Origin: Hyphomicrobiales bacterium
Lineage (GTDB): Bacteria; Pseudomonadota; Alphaproteobacteria; Rhizobiales; Methyloligellaceae
Length of the DNA: 58,070 nucleotides
NCBI GenBank assembly: GCA_021775595.1
Contig: JAJFHN010000099.1
Span: 1-58,070, forward strand
Direction: 5' to 3'
Position 1 is the first letter of the stretch. Each line of letters begins with the position of its first letter. The notes below the pieces were generated by a model. The model was not told where the DNA came from and did no database searches. It saw only the letters and a program-made list of their open reading frames with translations. Position numbers and translations under genes: made by a program. This document shows positions 50,315 through 57,058 of this stretch, piece after piece.

Positions 50315-50800
50315 ATGACGATCAGTGTCGGTGAGCGCCTGCCTGAGGCGACCTTTACCACCATGGGCGCCGATGGACCTGAAGCGGTGACAACGGCTCA
50401 GGTATTTGGCGGCAAGAAAGTGGCCGCCTTTGCCGTTCCAGGTGCCTTCACGCCGACCTGTCATGCCCAGCACCTGCCAGGCTTTCTGAAGGAATTGGAG
50501 GCGTTCCAGGCCAAGAGCGTCGACACGGTGGCCTGCATCGCCGTCAACGATGTCTTCGTGCTGCAAGCGTGGGCCAAGCAGAGCGGCGCCGACGGAAAAA
50601 TTGTGTTCTTGGCGGATGGCAACGGCGATTTCACGAAAGCGGCGGGTATGGAGCTCGACGTGCGCGCGGTTGGGCTCGGGGATCGCTCCCAACGCTACGC
50701 CATGTTGGTCGACGACGGCGTGGTGACGGCGCTTAACATTGAGGACGCGCCAGCCAGCGCCATCATGTCGAGCGCCGAGGAACTGCTCAAAGCGCTGTAG
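50315..50800 (+). CDS. Peroxiredoxin (Prx5-type)
   Basis: The 161-residue thiol peroxidase reduces hydroperoxides. The catalytic motif PGAFTPTCHAQHLPGF (Cys at about residue 49) is typical of Prx5-type enzymes, which use glutathione and glutaredoxin or thioredoxin; gshA is in the same window. There is no signal peptide. The ribosome binding site GGAGGAAAG is strong. It is convergent with rnhA; a short AGCGG...CCGCT stem follows the stop at about 50805-50820 and could aid termination. Confidence 0.93.
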   Translation: MTISVGERLPEATFTTMGADGPEAVTTAQVFGGKKVAAFAVPGAFTPTCHAQHLPGFLKELEAFQAKSVDTVACIAVNDVFVLQAWAKQSGADGKIVFLADGNGDFTKAAGMELDVRAVGLGDRSQRYAMLVDDGVVTALNIEDAPASAIMSSAEELLKAL

Positions 50801-50828
50801 TTACAGCGGGCCTGACCGCTCGGCAGGA

Positions 50829-51275
50829 TCACTGATAGGGCGCCATTCCAGCGCGCGCCAGTTCATCGGCGCGCTCGTTTTCGGGATGTCCGGCGTGACC
50901 CTTGACCCAGTGCCAAGATATCTCGTGACGGGCCTGCGCCTCGTCCAGGGCGTGCCATAAATCGTCGTTCTTGACTGGCTTGCGATTGGCGGTGCGCCAA
51001 CCGTTGCGCTTCCACTTGGTGATCCATTCGGTAATGCCGCTGCGCAAATATTTGGAATCGGTGTGGAGCTCGACGCGGCTCGGCCGGGTGAGCGCGTTTA
51101 AGGCTTCGATCGCGGCGAGCAACTCCATGCGGTTGTTGGTCGTTTCGGTCTCGCCGCCGCACAACTCCCTTTCGCTGTCACCAAAGCGCAGTAAGGCGCC
51201 CCATCCGCCGGGTCCCGGATTGCCCGAACAGGCTCCGTCGGTGAAAATCTCCACAATTTGCGCGTCATCCGCCAT
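50829..51275 (-). CDS. rnhA: Ribonuclease HI
   Basis: RNase HI cleaves RNA in RNA-DNA hybrids. The 148-residue protein has all four catalytic acids in family motifs: [31 protein letters not shown] and ERADELAR. The His of the [12 protein letters not shown] loop is also present. It follows thrB, overlapping by one base (TGATG), an arrangement shared with many rhizobia. Confidence 0.97.
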   Translation of the reverse strand: MADDAQIVEIFTDGACSGNPGPGGWGALLRFGDSERELCGGETETTNNRMELLAAIEALNALTRPSRVELHTDSKYLRSGITEWITKWKRNGWRTANRKPVKNDDLWHALDEAQARHEISWHWVKGHAGHPENERADELARAGMAPYQ

Positions 51276-52243
51276 CAGGCGTTCTCCAAACCATATTCAT
51301 TGACCGACGTCACCCGGGCGTGGAAGCGCAGTTTGCGCAGATATTCGATTGGGTCTTTGCGTTCGACCAGCGCGTGCTCGCTGGTGTTGAGCCAATCGTA
51401 GACGCGCGTCAGCAAAAACCGCATCGCAGCGCCACGGGCGAGCAGGGGAAGAAATTCGAGCTCCTCTGTGCTCAAAACGCGCTCGCTCGTATAGGCATTC
51501 AGCAACGCCCGCGCCTTTGTCACATTGAAGGCGCCGTCGGGCTCAAAGCACCAGGCGTTGAGGCAAATTGCGATGTCGAGGGCCAACATGTCGTTGCAGG
51601 CGAAGTAGAAATCGATGAGGCCCGAAATCTTGGAGCCCAGAAAGAACACGTTGTCGGGAAACAGATCCGCATGAATGATCCCGGAGGGCAAAGCCGTGGG
51701 CCAGTTCGCTTCGAGATGGGCCAATTCGGTTTCAATTTCTTCGGCAAGTCCAGGAGCGATGGTGTCGATGTCGCCCCCGCAGGCCTCAAACAGCGGCCGC
51801 CAGCCATTGACCGAAAGAGAATTTGCCCGCTTGGCGCGGTAGTTTTGGCCGACCAAGTGAAATTCGGCCAGCGCCCGGCCGAGCAGCGCGCAATGCTCGA
51901 CGCGAGGGCGGCGGACCCATAGGCCCTCGAGAAACGTGATTATGGCGGCGGGCCGGCCGGCCAATTGGCGCAGCATTCGGCCTTCGCGATCGTGCAGCGG
52001 GGTTGGGCACTTGATGCCAGAAGTGGCCAAATGATCCATCAGTTCCAGAAAGAACGGCAGATCCTTCTGTGCCACGCGCTTTTCGTAAAGCGTCAGGATG
52101 AACGGACCCGATGACGTGTTCACCAGGTAATTGGTGTTTTCGACGCCTTCGGCGATGCCTTTGTAGGATTTGAGCTCGCCAAGCCCATAGCTCGCCACAA
52201 AGCGCGCCAATTCCTCGTCGCTCACTTGGGTATAAACGGCCAT
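51275..52243 (-). CDS. thrB: Homoserine kinase (ThrB, APH-like type)
   Basis: The enzyme phosphorylates homoserine. The 322-residue protein belongs to the aminoglycoside-phosphotransferase-like ThrB family of alphaproteobacteria, not the GHMP type of E. coli. Start [19 protein letters not shown] is the family N-terminus. The catalytic loop is [14 protein letters not shown] near residue 190 and the metal-binding Asp is in [13 protein letters not shown]. Between ispH (one-base gap) and rnhA (one-base overlap), clearly one operon. Confidence 0.94.
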   Translation of the reverse strand: MAVYTQVSDEELARFVASYGLGELKSYKGIAEGVENTNYLVNTSSGPFILTLYEKRVAQKDLPFFLELMDHLATSGIKCPTPLHDREGRMLRQLAGRPAAIITFLEGLWVRRPRVEHCALLGRALAEFHLVGQNYRAKRANSLSVNGWRPLFEACGGDIDTIAPGLAEEIETELAHLEANWPTALPSGIIHADLFPDNVFFLGSKISGLIDFYFACNDMLALDIAICLNAWCFEPDGAFNVTKARALLNAYTSERVLSTEELEFLPLLARGAAMRFLLTRVYDWLNTSEHALVERKDPIEYLRKLRFHARVTSVNEYGLENA

Positions 52244-52244
52244 A

Positions 52245-53231
52245 TCAGGCGCGCGCCGCCCCGATCAGTTCGCGCGGCAGTTTGAAGGCAACGTTTTCCT
52301 CGGCCGTAGCGATGCTGGAGACGGAGATGTCGAAGCGGGCGCCGAAAGCGGCGATGATTTCATCGACAAGCACTTCCGGTGCCGAGGCGCCCGCCGTGAT
52401 GCCGAGCGTCTCGATGCCCTCAAATGCGTCCCAAGGAATTTCGGCAGCCCGCTGGAGCAACAACGCCTTGGGGCAGCCGGCTTTTTCGGCAACCTCCACC
52501 AGGCGCTTGGAGTTTGAGCTGTTCTGCGCGCCGACCACGATCAGGGCCTCGCATTTTGCGGCGATTGCCTTCACCGCTGCCTGCCTGTTCGTCGTGGCAT
52601 AGCAAATGTCTTCCTTGTGCGGTCCGACGATGCTTGGAAAGCGTTCGCGCAAGATTGCGACGATCTCATCGGTATCATCGACCGACAGGGTAGTCTGGGT
52701 GATGTAAGCCAATGCGTTCGGGTTGTTTGGCTTGAAAGAGTGGGCTTGGCCGGCCGTTTCGATTAAGCGGACCGCGCCCGTGGGCAGCTGGCCCATGGTG
52801 CCGATCACTTCGGGATGGCCCGTGTGGCCGATCAGGATGATTTCATAGCCGTTGGCGAAATGACGCTCGGCCTCGACGTGAACTTTGGAAACCAGGGGGC
52901 AGGTGGCGTCCAGATAGAAAAAATTGCGCGCTTTGGCGCTCTCGGGCACCGATTTTGGCACGCCATGGGCAGAAAAGATGACCGGGGCGTCGGTTTCGGG
53001 GATTTCGTCGAGCTCCTCGACGAACACGGCGCCCTTATCGCGCAGACTGTCCACCACAAATTGGTTGTGAACGATCTCGTGACGCACATAGACCGGGGCG
53101 CCATAGGTTTTGAGCGCCAGCTCGACAATCTGTATGGCGCGGTCGACTCCGGCGCAGAATCCGCGGGGCGCGGCCAGCAGAATCTCAAGTGCCGGTTGGC
53201 TCTGTGCAACGTATTGATTTGATTGTGACAA
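52245..53231 (-). CDS. ispH: 4-hydroxy-3-methylbut-2-enyl diphosphate reductase
   Basis: IspH (LytB) is the last enzyme of the MEP isoprenoid pathway, an iron-sulfur reductase. The 328 residues have three conserved Cys for the cluster: PRGFCAGV near residue 22, DATCPLV near residue 109 and the region [11 protein letters not shown] with further Cys nearby; IVHN carries a conserved His. It starts at TTG 53231 with AAGG upstream and no ATG is available near the N-terminus. First gene of the ispH-thrB-rnhA operon. Confidence 0.96.
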   Translation of the reverse strand: MSQSNQYVAQSQPALEILLAAPRGFCAGVDRAIQIVELALKTYGAPVYVRHEIVHNQFVVDSLRDKGAVFVEELDEIPETDAPVIFSAHGVPKSVPESAKARNFFYLDATCPLVSKVHVEAERHFANGYEIILIGHTGHPEVIGTMGQLPTGAVRLIETAGQAHSFKPNNPNALAYITQTTLSVDDTDEIVAILRERFPSIVGPHKEDICYATTNRQAAVKAIAAKCEALIVVGAQNSSNSKRLVEVAEKAGCPKALLLQRAAEIPWDAFEGIETLGITAGASAPEVLVDEIIAAFGARFDISVSSIATAEENVAFKLPRELIGAARA

Positions 53232-53429
53232 TCGAATTTACCTTCAACTTAGAGTATGCAGTTTGTTGCGGCTAGAAAGGTCAAATGGCTCTTGCGGCCT
53301 CTGGGGTTGCCGGATAGGGTCATCAGCATTGTCGCAGGGCAATAATAAGAAATAAATGGTGGGCGGCACCGTGCAAGCATACAGATGTTTGTAAGCGTGG
53401 GCTGTCAAAATTTGTGAGTTGGGGGCCCG

Positions 53430-54068
53430 TTGCAAGACCGCAGGACTACTGCCGCCGGATCAGCTTGTTTGGTGTGCGTCTACGCGTTGATCGCGGTCGT
53501 ACTCTCTGGCTGTGCCATCTCGCAGATCACATCGCCCTTCCGCTCGCGTGGCGAGCGGGGAGGATGGGCGACGTCGGTCAGTGAAGAGCGTTTGCTTGAG
53601 GCTGCCAAAAACGACACGTCTTCCCAGGTAGATTTGCCGGCGCGGGATCAAAACTGCCCGCGATTTTCGGTCTGGCAACGCGACCGCATGCTGACCTTTT
53701 ACGAAAAGGGCCGGCGCGGTGATCAGTTGGCGATCAAATATCGTGGCGAGCTCACCAAAACCGCGCGCGAGTGCAATATCGGCCGCAATAAAATCTCGGT
53801 CAAATACGGTTATGCCGGTCGCGTGTTGCTGGGACAACGTGGCCAGCCCGGGACGCTCAGACTGCCCTTGCGAATTCATGTCACCGACGCGTCGCGCAAC
53901 ATCATTTCGAGCCAAACCACCACCGTTTCGGTCAACGTCGCGCCAGGCTCGCTGGTTGGCTATTTCTCGGCCGTCGGCAAGGTCAGCTTCGCGATCGAAA
54001 GCGGTACGTCGCCCTCCCAATACCAGCTCTATGTCGCCTTTGACCGCAATGCGGCGGGCTCGGGCTAG
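53430..54068 (+). CDS. Predicted lipoprotein of unknown function
   Basis: The 212-residue protein starts at TTG 53430 with GGGGG upstream. A signal peptide leads to a lipobox VVLSGC, with Cys28 lipidated. The mature part is beta-rich, basic and ends YVAFDRNAAGSG. I do not recognise a named domain, though similar alphaproteobacterial lipoproteins are familiar. Its 3'-terminal 60 bases recur with 90% identity at 56633-56692. The 198-base gap before it holds no gene I can support. Its stop overlaps the convergent sigma-factor gene by four bases. Confidence 0.8.
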   Translation: MQDRRTTAAGSACLVCVYALIAVVLSGCAISQITSPFRSRGERGGWATSVSEERLLEAAKNDTSSQVDLPARDQNCPRFSVWQRDRMLTFYEKGRRGDQLAIKYRGELTKTARECNIGRNKISVKYGYAGRVLLGQRGQPGTLRLPLRIHVTDASRNIISSQTTTVSVNVAPGSLVGYFSAVGKVSFAIESGTSPSQYQLYVAFDRNAAGSG

Positions 54069-54757
54069 CCCTTCAGCAAAGGCTTGAGCAACTCATAGAG
54101 CGCGATGCGAGCCTTGTGCAGACGAAGCTCGGCAACCTCCTCGCTTATTCGAAGCAATTCCGCTGCTTCGCGCGCTGGGCGCTGGTCGATATCGCGGAAT
54201 TGAATAATCAGTCGGTACATTTCAGGCAAGTCATTGAATTTGGTAATGACAAACTCACACCTGTCGTCCAACTGGCGGCTCTTGTTCTGCGCTGTCGGTT
54301 GGCCTGCCGGTTCTCCGCATTTAATATGCCTTTGTTGTGTGGCGAGCAGGGCATCGTCGAATGGCACCTGCGACTGATTGTTCATGGCCTGCAGTTTCTT
54401 CAGCGCTTGGATCACAACGATATGGCAGAGCCTGCTCTTTAGGCCTGAGTGTTCCTCGAAGTCTGCGATTTTTCGCAGTGTGTTGAAAAATGCCTCCTGA
54501 ACACAATCTTCCGCCAACACAGGGTCGGCGAGAAGATGCTCCGCAATAGCGGTCATCCACGGCATATGATCAAGAACAAATTTTTCGAGCGCTGTGTCAT
54601 CGTCCGAAATCAGCTCAGCGATCAACGATGCATCGCCTTTTCCTGCAGCAAAGGCCGAAATCGGATCATCTGAAGACGCTTGTTCCGCTGCCGCCAGATC
54701 GTTCGGGCGATGGTGGATGACATCCCTATCGCACTTTGATTTATCGCCGGTTCGCAT
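54065..54757 (-). CDS. RNA polymerase sigma factor, ECF-type
   Basis: From ATG 54757 (AGGGGAA upstream) this is a 230-residue sigma factor. Region 2 is at about residues 60-125 with LAEDCVQEAFFNTLRKI, and region 4 is at 175-228 with LPEMYRLIIQFRDI and ISEEVAELRLHKARIALYE. It therefore belongs to the ECF or short sigma-70 class. An extra N-terminal segment of about 50 residues is present. No anti-sigma gene is adjacent; the neighbour on one side is a lipoprotein gene and on the other an OxyR-type regulator, divergent across about 129 bases. The target promoters are unknown. Confidence 0.87.
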   Translation of the reverse strand: MRTGDKSKCDRDVIHHRPNDLAAAEQASSDDPISAFAAGKGDASLIAELISDDDTALEKFVLDHMPWMTAIAEHLLADPVLAEDCVQEAFFNTLRKIADFEEHSGLKSRLCHIVVIQALKKLQAMNNQSQVPFDDALLATQQRHIKCGEPAGQPTAQNKSRQLDDRCEFVITKFNDLPEMYRLIIQFRDIDQRPAREAAELLRISEEVAELRLHKARIALYELLKPLLKG

Positions 54758-54846
54758 GGGTTCCCCTGCCAATTTGATGAATCCGTCCTCTGATCTGGTT
54801 GGAGAATGGCAGGTATTACTTATCGACCAAAACGATATAAAATCCA

Positions 54847-54875
54847 TTTTCTATTCGAGTATTACGAATTATAAG
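54847..54875 (+). promoter_or_regulatory. Candidate promoter of the oxyR-type gene
   Basis: TTTTCT (54847-54852), 17 bases, TATAAG (54870-54875) points to oxyR. Transcription would start about 5 bases before ATG 54887, which fits the lack of a Shine-Dalgarno and suggests an almost leaderless message. On the minus strand TATAAT (54868-54873) overlaps the same bases and may serve the sigma-factor gene. TATCG-7-CGATA at 54821-54837 could be a regulator site. Confidence 0.35.
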
Positions 54876-54886
54876 ATGTGGGTGTG

Positions 54887-55786
54887 ATGAAGATCCTTCC
54901 TAGCCTAAAACAGGTCGAATACCTGGTGGCGCTTGCAGAGGCGCAGCATTTCGCTCGAGCGGCGAATGCGTGCAATGTGACGCCGTCAACATTGAGCGCC
55001 GGGATAAAAGAGCTCGAAGCGGTGCTTGGCGTCGAGCTGGCGGAGCGCACCAAAAGAACGGTTTTGATGACGCCGGTCGGCGTTGAAATTGCAAATCATG
55101 GGCGGCTGTTGCTGGGGCACGCGCAGGACCTGATGGATCTGGCAGCGACCCAGACCGAACCCTTAACGGGCGACTTGCACATTGGTGTAATTCCGACAGT
55201 CAGTCCGTTTCTGTTGCCCCGTGTTTTGCCGAACTTGATGAAGCATCATCCGCGACTGCGGCCTTTTCTGCGTGAAGAACCAACCGAAAATCTATTTGCC
55301 CGCTTGCGGCGCGGCGAACTCGACGTGGCGGTGGTTGCCCTCCCTTATGACATTGGTGGCTTTGACTGCGAGATCATGTTTGAAGATCCCTTCCAACTCG
55401 CTTGTTTGACAGACCATAAGTTGGTTAGCCAAGACTTGATTGAGCTAGAGGATCTCGACATCAATACGCTTCTGCTTCTTGGAGAGGGACATTGTATGCG
55501 CGGCCATGCGTTGGAAGCGTGCCAGCTCAACGAGAGGGACCGGCGATCTGAATTTGAAGCAACCAGCATGCATACAATCGTCGAAATGGTCGCAGCGGGC
55601 ATTGGAATTACGCTGCTGCCCCAAATAGCCATTGACGACGGTATTGCGAAAGATACGGATATCAATCTCATCCCGATTACGGGCGCACCGTCGCGGCAGA
55701 TCGGACTCATTTGGCGACAATCGTCGTCGCGTGCTGATGAGTTCAAAATTCTGGCGGATGAACTGACCCCCTCATCGTTGAAGTAG
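54887..55786 (+). CDS. oxyR: OxyR-type LysR-family peroxide sensor
   Basis: The 299-residue LysR regulator has an N-terminal winged helix-turn-helix (residues 1-62, with FARAANACNVTPSTLSAGI) and a C-terminal sensor domain. The peroxide-sensing cysteines are Cys203 and Cys212 in GHCMRGHALEAC, the same 9-residue spacing as Cys199/Cys208 of E. coli OxyR. It should therefore form a disulfide upon peroxide stress and activate antioxidant genes. I prefer ATG 54887 over GTG 54878. It is divergent from the ECF sigma gene; no catalase or ahpC gene is adjacent. Confidence 0.92.
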   Translation: MKILPSLKQVEYLVALAEAQHFARAANACNVTPSTLSAGIKELEAVLGVELAERTKRTVLMTPVGVEIANHGRLLLGHAQDLMDLAATQTEPLTGDLHIGVIPTVSPFLLPRVLPNLMKHHPRLRPFLREEPTENLFARLRRGELDVAVVALPYDIGGFDCEIMFEDPFQLACLTDHKLVSQDLIELEDLDINTLLLLGEGHCMRGHALEACQLNERDRRSEFEATSMHTIVEMVAAGIGITLLPQIAIDDGIAKDTDINLIPITGAPSRQIGLIWRQSSSRADEFKILADELTPSSLK

Positions 55787-55899
55787 AACGAGGGGAGCCC
55801 GGAAAGACACTATCGGTCCGTATTCATTGCCGCATTTCGGCTCGGACGAAAACGATGTCTGATGGGTCGGCGTCGCTTTGGGTTAAAAAAGCTGGATTG

Positions 55900-56136
55900 T
55901 TATCTGCGCCGAATCCGACGCAAACGGTCCACTTCTCGGGCGGCTTCAACCGCCCGGAATCGGGTATCGTCGACCGGCGGCGCGGACTCTTTCATCAAAT
56001 CAAGGCCTGCCACTTCGAGCAGCGCCGTCAGCGATATACCATTGCTGTCACAGAAATGACGGAAACCGTTCGCCGATTGCTGCGAAATTTTGGCAGTGAT
56101 TACAACACGCTCTTCATTCTTGATGTCAGCGGGCAT
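55900..56136 (-). CDS. Small predicted ribbon-helix-helix-like DNA-binding protein
   Basis: I support this as a gene from its composition and a pattern I associate with Arc/CopG-like DNA-binding folds. RVVITAKISQQSANGF could give the short beta strand, and HFCDSNGISLTALLEVAGLDLM the two helices, followed by a basic tail (REVDRLRRIRRR). It is 78 residues from ATG 56136, or 81 from GTG 56145. Neither start has a Shine-Dalgarno I can see. The intergenic DNA upstream carries a strong promoter for the opposite strand, overlapped by a 10-bp inverted repeat, the kind of site such proteins bind. Not assigned to a named family. Confidence 0.55.
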   Translation of the reverse strand: MPADIKNEERVVITAKISQQSANGFRHFCDSNGISLTALLEVAGLDLMKESAPPVDDTRFRAVEAAREVDRLRRIRRR

Positions 56137-56197
56137 CGATTTCACACGGATTCAAATCGGTTCAGAGCTCATTTCAATCCTAGTTACGACAAGCAGC

Positions 56198-56238
56198 TTG
56201 ACAATGCAACTAGTAGCAGCTATTCAAACTGCTACTAG
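56198..56238 (+). promoter_or_regulatory. Near-consensus promoter overlapped by a perfect inverted repeat
   Basis: TTGACA (56198-56203) and TATTCA (56221-56226) are exactly 17 bases apart, reading toward the small gene at 56297. A perfect inverted repeat, CTAGTAGCAG (56210-56219) and CTGCTACTAG (56229-56238) with a 9-base centre, covers the spacer, the -10 and the likely start site. A bound protein would block RNA polymerase. The DNA here is AT-richer than its surroundings: 50 G or C in the 120 bases 56161-56280. Confidence 0.65.
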
Positions 56239-56296
56239 CAGCACGTATAAGCAGATGTATGGAATTTATGTCGACGGGATGAGAATGGATGGGATC

Positions 56297-56527
56297 ATGA
56301 CCCGCAAGCGATCAACGACTAATACAGCTGGCAAAACATCCGCTAAAAAGACGCAGCCAGATGATATGGATCTGCTTGAAGGCGCAAAAATAGCGCAGTA
56401 CATAGGCTTTGAGTGCGAGGCGCTTCGAAAAATTGCCGTTTTGCATGACTTGAACTTCCTCGCCTACATTTTGAAAATGGCGGTCTTGGAGACAAAAATT
56501 GTATTGGGCGAGCACGATTTGACCTAG
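56297..56527 (+). CDS. Small conserved-looking protein of unknown function
   Basis: A 76-residue protein with a basic, Thr/Lys-rich N-terminus and a helical C-terminal part: GFECEALRKIAVLHDLNFLAY then ILKMAVLETKIVL. The latter is a pattern I have met in small alphaproteobacterial proteins of unknown function. ATG 56285 is another possible start; GGGATGAG and GGATGGGAT respectively precede the two. It lies directly downstream of the promoter with the inverted repeat and diverges from the ribbon-helix-helix-like gene. Toxin-antitoxin-like or regulatory pairing is conceivable but nothing shows it. Confidence 0.5.
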   Translation: MTRKRSTTNTAGKTSAKKTQPDDMDLLEGAKIAQYIGFECEALRKIAVLHDLNFLAYILKMAVLETKIVLGEHDLT

Positions 56528-56632
56528 CGGTCTGGAACAAACACACGCAAATAGCGCGGGATTGAATTGGAATGCTTTTGGCAAGGGCAAGGGCTTGGCA
56601 TCAGCAATTTTCAACGCAACTCAATGGTGTTG

Positions 56633-56692
56633 TTGCCCTGTCAATACCAGCTCTATGTCGCCTTCGACCGCAATGCAGCGGGCGCGGGCTAG
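56633..56692 (+). pseudogene. Remnant copy of the 3' end of the 53.4-kb lipoprotein gene
   Basis: These 60 bases match 54009-54068, the last 20 codons of the lipoprotein gene, at 54 positions; the last 51 differ at only three. The end QYQLYVAFDRNAAG and the stop codon are kept, with changes mostly synonymous (TTT to TTC, GCG to GCA, one TCG to GCG). Upstream of 56633 and after the stop the two loci differ. It looks like the trace of a second paralogous lipoprotein gene, otherwise lost. Confidence 0.75.
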
Positions 56693-56733
56693 AGACGGTT
56701 TTCCACGGAAATTGGCCAACGGGCGCGCGTCTG

Positions 56734-56761
56734 TTGACTCGGCCATTCGAGCTTCTATCAT
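56734..56761 (+). promoter_or_regulatory. Promoter of the glycine cleavage operon
   Basis: TTGACT (56734-56739), 16 bases, TATCAT (56756-56761) is a strong housekeeping promoter match (five of six at each box). Transcription would begin near 56768, about 38 bases before the glycine riboswitch, with no gene in between. Confidence 0.65.
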
Positions 56762-56805
56762 GCGCTCCGCCGCAGCCGTTGGCAGCGGCGACATGACCGT
56801 GTGAA

Positions 56806-57000
56806 CCCCGCGGGAGAGACCGGATCATTCCGGCGCCGAAGGAGCAACCGCCCCGGAAACTCTCAGGCAAATGGACCGCGGGGGGACGGCACTCTGGAAA
56901 GCAGGCGGCGTTCGACTTAAGGGCGCCGGCTCACCGAAGGGGATAGGCCCGCCAATTCTCGTTGCGCGGATAAATCTCTCAGGTTCCGTGACAGATGGGG
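56806..57000 (+). promoter_or_regulatory. Tandem glycine riboswitch
   Basis: Two glycine aptamers lie in tandem before gcvT. The first has a perfect 8-bp P1 (CCCCGCGG 56806-56813 with CCGCGGGG 56876-56883) and conserved GGGAGAG, GCCGAAGGAGCAA and ACTCTCAGGCAAATGGACCG blocks. The second (about 56887-57000) has CACCGAAGGGGATAGG, ATCTCTCAGGTTCCG and ACAGATGGGG. This class binds glycine cooperatively and usually switches on the glycine cleavage genes. The expression platform should lie between 57000 and the ATG at 57059. Confidence 0.93.
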
Positions 57001-57058
57001 CGTGTCTCAAGCAAATGTTTGAGGCGCGCGAAACTGTATCGAACGGGATCTGGAGCCC

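Noticed and set aside
53244-53435. A 63-codon minus-strand frame upstream of ispH
   Set aside because: No ribosome binding site or family pattern, and it lies in the leader region shared with the lipoprotein gene.
55855-56238. A 127-codon frame on the plus strand after oxyR
   Set aside because: It runs antisense to the ribbon-helix-helix-like gene, ends inside the inverted repeat and has no recognisable features. The minus-strand protein has the better composition and motif pattern.
56562-56804. Overlapping frames of 74-80 codons between the small islet gene and the riboswitch
   Set aside because: They are in other frames than the lipoprotein remnant, cover the gcv promoter and carry no motif or convincing start.
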